Assembly: GCA_011048585.1 (NCBI GenBank)
Contig: DSDS01000018.1
Coordinates: 1-16,309, forward strand
Direction of reading: 5' to 3'
DNA from: Desulfurivibrio alkaliphilus
Lineage (GTDB): Bacteria; Desulfobacterota; Desulfobulbia; Desulfobulbales; Desulfurivibrionaceae
Length of the DNA stretch: 16,309 nt
Below are positions 7,295 to 15,152 of this stretch, in pieces. The first letter of the stretch is position 1; every line of letters begins with the position of its first letter. Both the position numbers and the translations under genes were made by a program. The notes under the pieces are model-generated. The model was not told where the DNA came from and did not search any database. It was given only the letters and a program-made list of their open reading frames with translations.

Positions 7295-8209
7295 ATGGCT
7301 GATCCGAAAAAGCGCGCGATTAAACCGCGGCAGAAATCATCCCTGCCGATCATTTTGGCCCTGGTGGCCCTGGCCGCCCTCATGGGCCTGCTGCTGTGGA
7401 AGTTCGCCCTGGCTCCCCGGGAACCGGCGGTATCATTCCAGCCGCCCGTCGCCACCCCACCTGAAACCGCACCCCCGGCCACCACCCTCCGCCCGGAGGA
7501 GGGCCGACCCGGCCTGGAGGCTCCACCCCCTTCCCGGGACCTGATTAGCCCGGAGCCTGCCCCGCCGGTGAATGAGTGCGCCTTGGTCAGCGGTCAGCTG
7601 GCCGACTTTTTCCAGGAGCTGGACCGGCGCGACTATATCCGTGCCCGCCAGGAGGCCGACGGCACCCAGGTTATCCTGGGCCGGCTGATCGACCGCTTGC
7701 TGGCCAATCCCCCGGTGGTCAGCGGCGAAACCGACAGTCTCTTCGCCATCCTCAACAACACCGCCCATTTCTACCGGGTGCTGCAAAGAAAAGACCTGCT
7801 CCTGATCAAGGATATCCTGGACCACGAAGGGACCGAACTGGAAAAGATCATGGCCCTCTTCTACCGTTGGTCCCAGATCGCCCCCGACTGCCCCCCCACC
7901 GGCATCGGCATCCACCTGCCCCTGCCGGCCACCTATGAATACGCCGGGTTCTTCCTCAATACCCTGGGGGGACGCTCCTACCTGTTCCGCCGTGAATCTC
8001 GGGTGCGGTCACTGGTTAAATACTATTCAACCCTGATCCTGGACCGGGCCAACGACGCCGGCCTGAACCGCCACGGCCTGGACATCCGGCCCACCATCAA
8101 CGGCCTGCTGGCGGAGATGCTGCCCCAGCAATCCCTGCGGATGCGCGATGAGTATCTTGCCACCCTCAACGAACTTCAGGACAAGTACCAAAGACAGTAC
8201 GGCAATTAA
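7295..8209 (+). CDS. Membrane-anchored protein of unknown function
   Basis: This is a 304-residue protein counted from the ATG at 7295, which follows a GGGGGCAG stretch; TTG 7262 and ATG 7283 are alternatives. A basic N-terminus (KKRAIKPRQK) precedes one hydrophobic helix (about residues 17-37), giving an N-in anchor. A Pro/Ala/Glu-rich linker follows (about 40-90), then a mostly helical soluble domain of about 210 residues predicted to lie in the periplasm. I recognise no catalytic motif or named family. The domain has two cysteines, in NECALVSG and APDCPPTG, that could pair in the periplasm. The C-terminus ends in a charged helix (NELQDKYQRQYG). The stop lies 5 bp from the end of the opposing hemerythrin gene. 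Confidence 0.8.
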   Translation: MADPKKRAIKPRQKSSLPIILALVALAALMGLLLWKFALAPREPAVSFQPPVATPPETAPPATTLRPEEGRPGLEAPPPSRDLISPEPAPPVNECALVSGQLADFFQELDRRDYIRARQEADGTQVILGRLIDRLLANPPVVSGETDSLFAILNNTAHFYRVLQRKDLLLIKDILDHEGTELEKIMALFYRWSQIAPDCPPTGIGIHLPLPATYEYAGFFLNTLGGRSYLFRRESRVRSLVKYYSTLILDRANDAGLNRHGLDIRPTINGLLAEMLPQQSLRMRDEYLATLNELQDKYQRQYGN

Positions 8210-8214
8210 CCGAT

Positions 8215-8622
8215 TTACTTTACCCCTTTGGCGTTAAGATGGGCCGAGTATTTTTTGTCGGTTCCCAGGATATGTTTATCCAGCCAATCCCTGAGGAACT
8301 GGGAAACCTCGACGGTAAGATTGAGCTTGTTGGCCTTCAGATCGCTTTGCAGGGCCAAAACCTTGGCGGTCATTTTGTCGTGTTTGACCTTGTGGGCGGC
8401 GTAGTCGGGGTAGCCATGGGTCTGCATCAACCGCTCTTCGGTGGCAAAATGACTGGCACAGTAGGAAGCCAGCCGGTTAAGGATCTTGCCCAGAATATCC
8501 TTGGCCCGCTGCTGCATCATCGCCTCATGCAGCTCATTGATCATGGCCACCAGCTCCTTGTGCTGATCGTCGATCTCCCTGATATTAACGCTGTAATCCT
8601 CCTTCCAGCTGAAAAGTGCCAT
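8215..8622 (-). CDS. Bacteriohemerythrin
   Basis: This 135-residue single-domain hemerythrin has all seven di-iron ligands visible: H21, H58, E62, H77, H81, H117 and D122, in the family pattern DQH, SHFATEE, HKVKH and HILGTD. The N-terminal FSWKEDYSVNI is also typical. These cytoplasmic proteins bind O2, and in some species NO, reversibly. They are thought to carry, buffer or detoxify these gases. The ATG at 8622 follows GGAGG at 8 bases. It is transcribed divergently from the SNF2/kinase/regulator genes across 284 bp, and nearly abuts the convergent membrane protein gene, leaving no room for an intrinsic terminator between the stops. Confidence 0.96.
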   Translation of the reverse strand: MALFSWKEDYSVNIREIDDQHKELVAMINELHEAMMQQRAKDILGKILNRLASYCASHFATEERLMQTHGYPDYAAHKVKHDKMTAKVLALQSDLKANKLNLTVEVSQFLRDWLDKHILGTDKKYSAHLNAKGVK

Positions 8623-8836
8623 CCTGATACCTCCGTGGGAATGTTAAGAGTTTGCCCCTGAACTTATCCGTCCCGCCGGGCGCTGATCCTGCACCCCGTC
8701 CGCAGTAATCCATATTATGTCAGCCGCCCGCCTCATGCAAGAAGAATCATTCCTGAAAAAAAGATTAATAGCGACAGTCCCAGCGACCCGTAAACAAAAA
8801 AATCAATTTATCGTCGCCTACCGCTGATAACTATAC

Positions 8837-8842
8837 TATAAT
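8837..8842 (+). promoter_or_regulatory. Consensus -10 box upstream of the SNF2 gene
   Basis: A perfect TATAAT lies 65 bp before the TTG start at 8907, in an AT-rich stretch (about 8750-8845) that stands out from the GC-rich surroundings. No good -35 is present at 16-18 bp, so an activator-dependent promoter is possible. A similar ATAATATG on the opposite strand (8711-8718) may be the -10 region for the hemerythrin gene. Confidence 0.4.
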
Positions 8843-8906
8843 ATGTTGTTTTCCCGTCCGCCGCTACCAGGCAACAGAGCGGAAGGGTGGTCCCAGGGAG
8901 GCGAAA

Positions 8907-11900
8907 TTGGCGGAGAGCCACAGTGAATACCAGAGAATTATCCAGGAGATGAGAGCAGCCGTCCAGGCCGGGGACCTGGATAGCTTTCAAACCGTCCTGC
9001 TCTCCTGGTTCAATCTCAAGGAGCTGGTCCATGCGCCGGATTCCCTCGCAGACCCCATTCTGGAGGTCTGCGCCCAACCCTTTGTCCCGGCTGCTTTCGC
9101 CTCCTTGCCGCCCCCAATCAAGCTCTACGCTTTAAACGCCATCTTTCGCCATGGGATCGTCCGGCTTGCCGACCTGACCCCCCAGCTTGAGTTTCTGGAC
9201 CAGCCCGCCGCCCTGGCCAATGTCTCCCCCCAACACCGCTCCCCTTTTATCTACCTGCAGGTGGTGGGCCTGCTGCTCCAGGGGCGAATCCAAACGGCGG
9301 AGGCGATCCACCAGCAACAGCAGCGCAAGCTGACCGGCTACGGCCTCCGAGGCTGGCTGCTGTTTCTGGCCGGTGACGGGGCCGGGGCCATTCGGGCCTT
9401 CAAAAACGACCTTAAGATCCTGCGCCGCCGGGAAAACATCCCCACCGCCTACTTCACCGGCTTCGAAGGCCTGCTGTTCCCCATCATTCTGCTGGCCGAC
9501 CATACCCATCATCATCTGCCGCTGCTCAAGGAGATCCTGGCCGCCCTGGACGAACACCAGCCCCACAACCCGTTACTTCCCGCCTACCAAGTCCTGGACG
9601 GGGTTATCGCCATGCTGGAAAACCGTCCCGAGGCCGCCCGCCGCATCCTCTCCCTGCCCCTGCCGCCAGACAATGCCGTGGCCCTGATCTGGCACGGCCT
9701 GGCCCATCATTGGCTGGGCGGCGGCATCCCCCTCCGCCTGGCTGAACCTCTGCGCGACCTGGGGAAACGGGCCCGCCGGCACTCCCACCGCTGGCTGGCA
9801 GCCACCATCGAAGACCTGCAGCTCGGCCCCACGGCGGCCAGGCCCCAAAACGGCAAGGCCCGGGGCTCACTGGCCACCGCGATTCAAAGCCGGGAGCCCT
9901 GGCAACACGCCCTGCTGGCCATGGACCAGGAGTTTCCTCCCCCCGCCCCCTCCGCCGACCAGCCGGAGCGGCGGCTGGCCTGGCACCTTGACTACCGGGA
10001 GGTGGAACTGACTTGCCGCCTGAAGCCGGTGATTCAGCACCGCCGGCCGGGAGGCCAATGGAGCAAAGGGCGCCCTTTGGCCCTAAAACGACTGCTCGCC
10101 GCCGGCGAGCTCAAGGATGGTCGCCGGTCGGTCCTGGTTGATCGCCGCGACCGGAGACTGCGGGCCGCGATCACCCGGGAGTCCGGCCCGGGAGGGGAGG
10201 TTTTTCAACTGACCCCGGACTTGACGCTGCTGATCGGCCACCCCCACCTTTTCCTGGCCGGCCAGCCTGAAATCAGGGTTAAGCTGGAGGAGGGCCACCC
10301 GGTTTTATTGATCGAAAAAGGTGAACAGCAGACCCTGCGGGCCAGGCTCTTCCCCTTTCCCGACCTCCAGCGCCAGCTTTTGCTCCGCCAGGGTCCGGCC
10401 GACTTCCAGGTCATTACCTGCAGTCGGGGGCTACAAGCTCTGGCCAGCCGGCTGGGGCCAAACGGGCTACACCTGCCGGCCGAAGCCAACGCCGAGGATC
10501 TGTTTGATCGGTTGGGGGAGTTACCCCAGGAGCTGACCGTTTTTTCCCAGCTGGACCAGCTCCCCTTGGCCGCCGCTCCAGCCACTCCCGATGAACAGGT
10601 GGTGGCCCAACTGATGCCCACCGGGAGCGGTTTGCGGCTCCGCTTGCGGGTGCGCCCTCTGGGCCCCGATGGGCCATCCCTGCCGCCCGGCCACGGACCC
10701 ACGGCGATCTGGGCCACCTGCAACGGGGTGCGCCGCCGGGTCACGCGCGATCTGGCGGCGGAAAAAGCCGCCGCCGACCAGCTAGCTCTCCTGGGCGGAC
10801 TCTCCCCGGAAAGCCGGGAGCCCGGTCGGGGCACGGAAGAGCCCGCCAGTTGGCTGCTGACCACCCCCCGGCACTGCCTGGATTTTCTGGCCCGCGTCCG
10901 GGAGCGCTCCCCGACCACCCCCTTGGAGTGGCCGGAGGGCGAAGGTTTTTCCCTCAGCCCCACCGCCGGGATTAACCGGCTCCACCTTCGAATCGGCAAA
11001 AAAAATAACTGGTTCGAGCTGGAAGGCAGCCTGCGCCTGGACAATGGGCTGATCCTGGAGCTGGGTCGGCTGCTGCGGGCCGCCAGCGCCAGCCCCGGCC
11101 GGTTTATCCCTTTGGGACACGGCCGTTTTCTCAGTTTAAGCGCCGAACTGCGGCGCAAGCTGGAGGAGATTGAAGCCTACGCCGAGATTCGCCGGGGCGA
11201 GGTGCGCCTCCATCCCCTGGCAGCGCGACTGCTGCTGGGCGCCGGCAGCTCACCCGACAGCGACCCGGCCCCGCAACTGGAAACCGATCAATCCTGGCGG
11301 GACTTTCTGGACGGACTGAACCGAACCGACCCCCAGCCGCCACCCCCTCCCAGCACCCTCAACACCGAACTGCGCCCCTACCAGCTTGATGGTTATCACT
11401 GGCTGTTGCGCATGGCCGAACTGGGTTTCGGGGCCTGCCTGGCCGACGACATGGGCTTGGGCAAAACTATTCAGGGCCTGGCCCTGCTGCTCCACCGGGC
11501 CTCCCTGGGGCCAAGCCTGGTGATCGCCCCCACCTCGGTCTGCCGCAACTGGCAGGAGGAGGCGGCCCGCTTCGCCCCAACCCTCAGGGTAATCAGCTAC
11601 GATGGCCCGGACCGCCACCGACTGCCACGCGACTTCCAACCCTTTGATCTGGTGATCTGCAGCTACGGCCTGTTGCAGCGGGACGCCGAAGTGATCACCG
11701 GCCCCCACTGGAGCACCATCGTTCTGGACGAAGCCCAGGCGATCAAGAATTTCCTGGCCAAACGCTCGCGGGCGGCCATGAAACTAAATGGCGATTTCAA
11801 GCTGATCACCACCGGCACCCCCCTGGAAAATCATCTGGCCGAACTGTGGACCCTCTTTCTTTTTATCAACCCCGGCTTGCTGGGTTCCCTGGATCACTTC

Positions 11901-12737
11901 AACCGGCGCTTCATCGTCCCCATCGAACAGCACAACGATACCGCCGCCCGCACACGCTTGAAGAAACTGCTGACCCCCTTTGTCATGCGCCGCCTCAAGG
12001 GCGAGGTTTTAAAGGAACTACCGCCCCGCACCGACGTTACCCTGCGGGTGGAAATGCACCGGGAGGAGGGCGCCCTGTACGAAGCCCTGCGTCGACAAGC
12101 CCTGGTCAACCTGGAAGCCGGCCATGAGCGCCACGACTCCCCCCTGCGGATTCTGGCCGAGATCATGAAACTGCGCCGGGCTTGCTGCCACCCCCGCCTG
12201 GTACTCGCTGACAGCCGGCTGCCCTGCGCCAAGCTGGATCTTTTTGCCAAGGTGGTGACGGAATTACTGGAAAACCGGCATAAAATCCTGGTATTTAGTC
12301 AGTTTGTCGACCATCTGGCCATCGTCCGCGAACTGCTGGACCGCCGGAAGGTCTCCTACCAGTACCTGGACGGGGCCACACCACCGGCCACCAGACAACG
12401 GCGAGTGCGGGCCTTTCAGCAGGGCCAGGGCGACCTGTTTCTGATCAGTCTGCGAGCCGGCGGCTTGGGCCTCAATCTCACCGCCGCCGATTATGTGATC
12501 CATCTGGACCCCTGGTGGAATCCGGCGGTGGAGGAGCAGGCTTCGGACCGGGCCCATCGCATTGGCCAAAAAAAACCGGTCACCGTTTACCGGCTGATTA
12601 CGACCGGCACCATCGAGGAGAAAATTCTGGCCCTGCATCGGCACAAAAGACGGCTCTCCACCGAGTTGCTGGACGGCAACCGGCTGGGCCCACCCCAAAG
12701 CAGCGCCGAACTGCTGGCCCTGCTGCAAGACCGCTGA
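8907..12737 (+). CDS. Large SNF2-family DEAD/DEAH-type helicase
   Basis: This is a 1276-residue protein. Residues 1 to about 330 are helical and TPR-like. About 330-800 is a less conserved, beta-rich middle with GC-rich, Arg/Pro-heavy composition. A Pro-rich linker (about 810-818) leads to the SNF2 motor. The motor has LRPYQLDG (from about 822), Walker A DDMGLGKT with K853, DEAQ box D941-Q944, TTGTPLEN, VFSQF, LISLRAGGLGLNL, and motif VI DRAHRIGQ (from D1214). Bacterial SNF2 proteins use ATP to move along nucleic acid and displace or remodel proteins, as RapA does with RNA polymerase. The TTG start is preferred because AGGGAGG (8895-8901) lies 5 bases upstream; the first ATG is about 15 codons inside. 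It is followed 15 bp later by the kinase gene, so this likely forms an operon. Its target is unknown. Confidence 0.93.
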   Translation: MAESHSEYQRIIQEMRAAVQAGDLDSFQTVLLSWFNLKELVHAPDSLADPILEVCAQPFVPAAFASLPPPIKLYALNAIFRHGIVRLADLTPQLEFLDQPAALANVSPQHRSPFIYLQVVGLLLQGRIQTAEAIHQQQQRKLTGYGLRGWLLFLAGDGAGAIRAFKNDLKILRRRENIPTAYFTGFEGLLFPIILLADHTHHHLPLLKEILAALDEHQPHNPLLPAYQVLDGVIAMLENRPEAARRILSLPLPPDNAVALIWHGLAHHWLGGGIPLRLAEPLRDLGKRARRHSHRWLAATIEDLQLGPTAARPQNGKARGSLATAIQSREPWQHALLAMDQEFPPPAPSADQPERRLAWHLDYREVELTCRLKPVIQHRRPGGQWSKGRPLALKRLLAAGELKDGRRSVLVDRRDRRLRAAITRESGPGGEVFQLTPDLTLLIGHPHLFLAGQPEIRVKLEEGHPVLLIEKGEQQTLRARLFPFPDLQRQLLLRQGPADFQVITCSRGLQALASRLGPNGLHLPAEANAEDLFDRLGELPQELTVFSQLDQLPLAAAPATPDEQVVAQLMPTGSGLRLRLRVRPLGPDGPSLPPGHGPTAIWATCNGVRRRVTRDLAAEKAAADQLALLGGLSPESREPGRGTEEPASWLLTTPRHCLDFLARVRERSPTTPLEWPEGEGFSLSPTAGINRLHLRIGKKNNWFELEGSLRLDNGLILELGRLLRAASASPGRFIPLGHGRFLSLSAELRRKLEEIEAYAEIRRGEVRLHPLAARLLLGAGSSPDSDPAPQLETDQSWRDFLDGLNRTDPQPPPPPSTLNTELRPYQLDGYHWLLRMAELGFGACLADDMGLGKTIQGLALLLHRASLGPSLVIAPTSVCRNWQEEAARFAPTLRVISYDGPDRHRLPRDFQPFDLVICSYGLLQRDAEVITGPHWSTIVLDEAQAIKNFLAKRSRAAMKLNGDFKLITTGTPLENHLAELWTLFLFINPGLLGSLDHFNRRFIVPIEQHNDTAARTRLKKLLTPFVMRRLKGEVLKELPPRTDVTLRVEMHREEGALYEALRRQALVNLEAGHERHDSPLRILAEIMKLRRACCHPRLVLADSRLPCAKLDLFAKVVTELLENRHKILVFSQFVDHLAIVRELLDRRKVSYQYLDGATPPATRQRRVRAFQQGQGDLFLISLRAGGLGLNLTAADYVIHLDPWWNPAVEEQASDRAHRIGQKKPVTVYRLITTGTIEEKILALHRHKRRLSTELLDGNRLGPPQSSAELLALLQDR

Positions 12738-12752
12738 CCCGGGAGGAGCAAT

Positions 12753-14393
12753 GTGAAAATAAGTCTAACCTGGAAACTGGTCATCGGCTGCAGCCTGACT
12801 TTGCTGGTCACCATGGGCGCCACTTTCCACATTATCAACCTCCGGCAGGAGCGGCTGATCATCCGCCAGGCGGAAAACGAGGCCCGCACCATCTTTCGCC
12901 AGATCGTCATCACCCGCAAGTGGGTGGCCGACCATGGCGGAGTCCTGGTAGAGAGGCGCTTCCAGCCGGCCGCCCAACCAACTCCTTTTATTGCCGATGC
13001 CGAGATCATCGATCAGCACGGTCGCCGCTTCACCCGTGAGACTCCGGCCATGGTAACCAAAGCCCTGGCCAATTACGCCAAGGAGGAGGAGGCCTACTGG
13101 TTCCATATCACCAGCCTCAACCCCATCAACCCGGCCAACCGGCCCGATGATCTGGAGGTTAGGGCATTGGCCGCCTTCGAGCGGGAGAATCTAACCGAAT
13201 TCATCGCCGTGGAAACCATTGGGCATGATCTCTACCTGCGCTATATCTCCCCCCTCTACACTGAAACCGTCTGTAGCGGTTGCCACCAGAACTACCAGGT
13301 CGACGATCTGCGGGGGGCGATCAGCGTCTCCCTGCCCCTGAGCAAAACCTTCGCCGAGGCGGCCCAGAACCGGCGGATTCTCTTGGCCTCCATGTCACTG
13401 GTGGTCCTGATTTTAGGGGCGGCCCTGCTGCTGATGATCCGTTTTCTGGTCCTGACCCCCATGCGGACCCTGGCGGACTCCATGCAGCGTTTTTCCGGCA
13501 GCGGTCATCGGGAAGATGCCACGGTGCTGGCCACCGGCGACGAATTCGAGGATCTTTCCCGCTCCTTTGCCCAGATGGCGACCAAGCTCAGCGAATATCA
13601 TTACGAACTGGAGGAGAAGATCCAGGCCGCCACCCGGGACCTGGCCCTGACCAATCGGCAACTGGCGGAAACCAACCGCCTGCTGGTCGCCGCCGGCGAA
13701 CGCAAATCCGACTTCATCGCCCGGGCCTCCCACGAACTGCGGACCCCCCTGACCTCGATCAAGGGCGGGATGGAGTATGTCACCGCCCGGCTGACCGCCA
13801 TGCCGCCGAATCCCAAGGGAGAGGAGCTTTGCGAAGAGGTGCTGGATTTTCTCACCCTGATCCGCAAGAATACCGACCGGCTGATCCGCATGGTCAACAC
13901 CATGCTGGATATCGAGCGGATCGAGATGGGCACCGTCTCCTCGCTGAACTGGACCGAATGCGATCTGGCACTGGTGATCCGGGAGAGTATCGCTGAGTTC
14001 GCCCCCACCACCGCCGCTCGCCGCATCGTGATCCGGGAGACTGCTCCGCCCACTCTGCCGGTGGCGGCCGACGAAGACCGGCTGCGCCAGGTGTTGACCA
14101 ACCTGCTGGCCAACGCGGTTAAATTCGCCCCGGAAAATTCGGAGATCGCCATCAACCTTGAGCGGGATCCCAACCAGCTGACCGTGGAGATCTGCGATCA
14201 GGGTCCGGGAGTGCGTTCCGGTGAAAAAGAGAAGATTTTCGAAAAATTCTATAAACTGGGAGACAAGGAGGGCAGCGGCCTGGGACTGGCAATCTGCCGC
14301 AGTATCATCGAAGCCCACGGCGGGGAGATCGGAGTAAGAGAAAACCCCGCCGGCCAGGGGGCCTGCTTCTATTTCAAACTGCCACGGAACTAA
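12753..14393 (+). CDS. Sensor histidine kinase with periplasmic c-type-heme (DUF3365/Tll0287-like) domain
   Basis: This is a 546-residue membrane kinase. TM1 spans about residues 7-27. The periplasmic sensor (about 35-205) carries TRKWVADHGGVLV and SLNPINPANRPDDLE, hallmarks of DUF3365. It also carries a heme-attachment motif C174-SG-C177-H178. TM2 (about 209-233) is followed by HAMP (to about 285) and a coiled coil. HisKA with phospho-acceptor H327 (ASHELRTPL) and an ATPase domain with LTNLLANAVKFAP, CDQGPGV and GSGLGLAI complete it. Heme in such domains senses redox state or diatomic gases. The GTG start follows GGGAGGAG (12741-12748), 15 bp after the SNF2 stop and 26 bp before the regulator gene, its probable partner. 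Confidence 0.95.
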   Translation: MKISLTWKLVIGCSLTLLVTMGATFHIINLRQERLIIRQAENEARTIFRQIVITRKWVADHGGVLVERRFQPAAQPTPFIADAEIIDQHGRRFTRETPAMVTKALANYAKEEEAYWFHITSLNPINPANRPDDLEVRALAAFERENLTEFIAVETIGHDLYLRYISPLYTETVCSGCHQNYQVDDLRGAISVSLPLSKTFAEAAQNRRILLASMSLVVLILGAALLLMIRFLVLTPMRTLADSMQRFSGSGHREDATVLATGDEFEDLSRSFAQMATKLSEYHYELEEKIQAATRDLALTNRQLAETNRLLVAAGERKSDFIARASHELRTPLTSIKGGMEYVTARLTAMPPNPKGEELCEEVLDFLTLIRKNTDRLIRMVNTMLDIERIEMGTVSSLNWTECDLALVIRESIAEFAPTTAARRIVIRETAPPTLPVAADEDRLRQVLTNLLANAVKFAPENSEIAINLERDPNQLTVEICDQGPGVRSGEKEKIFEKFYKLGDKEGSGLGLAICRSIIEAHGGEIGVRENPAGQGACFYFKLPRN

Positions 14394-14419
14394 AAGGGAA
14401 CAGGGGGAGAGACAAACCC

Positions 14420-15121
14420 ATGGAAGAACGAAGCTTACCGGCCACGCTACTGGCCATTGACGACGATCCGGACATTCTCAAGGTGCTTAAGGCCAACCTG
14501 GAGCTGCACGGCTTTAAGCTGCAAACCGCCGCCTCCCTGGCCGAAGCCCGCAAGCTGCTGGAAGCTGGACGTCCCGACCTGGTGATCCTGGACCTGATGC
14601 TGCCCGATGGCGATGGCCTGGAGTTCTGCTGCTCCCTGAAATCGCTCCACCCCCAACTGCCGGTGATCATGCTCACCGCCCGAGACAAAATTTCCGATAA
14701 GGTGGTGGGCTTGGAACTGGGGGCCGACGACTACATGGTCAAGCCCTTCGAAACCAGCGAGCTGCTGGCCCGAATCAAGGCCCGGCTGCGCTCGGCGGTG
14801 GTTCCGACCGAGCGCAAACAGCTTCTGAAGGCCGGCACTCTGGAGATCGATCAGCGCAATCAGACGGTAACCGTGGCCGGGGCCGAGGTTTATCTAACCG
14901 CCAAGGAATTTCAGCTCCTCTCCTGCCTGGTGGAGAACCGCAACAACCTGGTAACCCGGGATGAGATCCGCAAGCGGCTCTGGAGCGACTCCAAGATCTA
15001 CTCCTGGAGCCGGGTTATCGACGTCCACATCCAGCACCTGCGCCAAAAGCTGGAGCAGACCCCCGGCAAGCCCCGCCACATCATCACGGTCCCGGGCCGG
15101 GGGTATCGTTTCGAAGAGTGA
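14420..15121 (+). CDS. OmpR/PhoB-family response regulator
   Basis: This is a 233-residue protein. The receiver domain has the acidic pocket D14-D16, phosphorylation site D58 (LVILDLMLP), switch threonine T86 and K108 in YMVKPF. A winged-helix DNA-binding domain occupies about residues 130-233, ending VPGRGYRFEE, typical of the OmpR family. It is presumably phosphorylated by the upstream heme-domain kinase and acts as a dimer on direct-repeat sites. The ATG at 14420 follows AGGGGGAG (14402-14409). It is the last gene of the SNF2-kinase-regulator run and converges on the MreB-like gene 31 bp away. Confidence 0.96.
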   Translation: MEERSLPATLLAIDDDPDILKVLKANLELHGFKLQTAASLAEARKLLEAGRPDLVILDLMLPDGDGLEFCCSLKSLHPQLPVIMLTARDKISDKVVGLELGADDYMVKPFETSELLARIKARLRSAVVPTERKQLLKAGTLEIDQRNQTVTVAGAEVYLTAKEFQLLSCLVENRNNLVTRDEIRKRLWSDSKIYSWSRVIDVHIQHLRQKLEQTPGKPRHIITVPGRGYRFEE

Positions 15122-15123
15122 AT

Positions 15124-15147
15124 TCCTTTCCGGGTGGTCGGGAAGGA
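15124..15147. terminator. Hairpin between convergent genes, possible weak bidirectional terminator
   Basis: TCCTTTCC (15124-15131) can pair with GGGAAGGA (15140-15147) over 8 bp with one U-G wobble and an 8-base loop. It lies between the response-regulator stop (15121) and the MreB-like stop (15153). No T-run follows on either strand, so it is not a classical intrinsic terminator. Confidence 0.3.
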
Positions 15148-15152
15148 GCAGA

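Noticed and set aside
8720..8745. Sigma-54 type promoter for the hemerythrin gene
   Set aside because: A GG and GC pair is present on the minus strand, but the spacing does not fit the required 10 bases.
10205..11158. 317-codon minus-strand frame inside the SNF2 gene
   Set aside because: The composition is Arg/Ser/Pro-biased with no motif and no plausible ribosome-binding site. The sense frame is continuous through it.
13413..14318. 301-codon minus-strand frame inside the histidine kinase gene
   Set aside because: It is antisense to the well-conserved HAMP, HisKA and ATPase domains and has no recognisable product.
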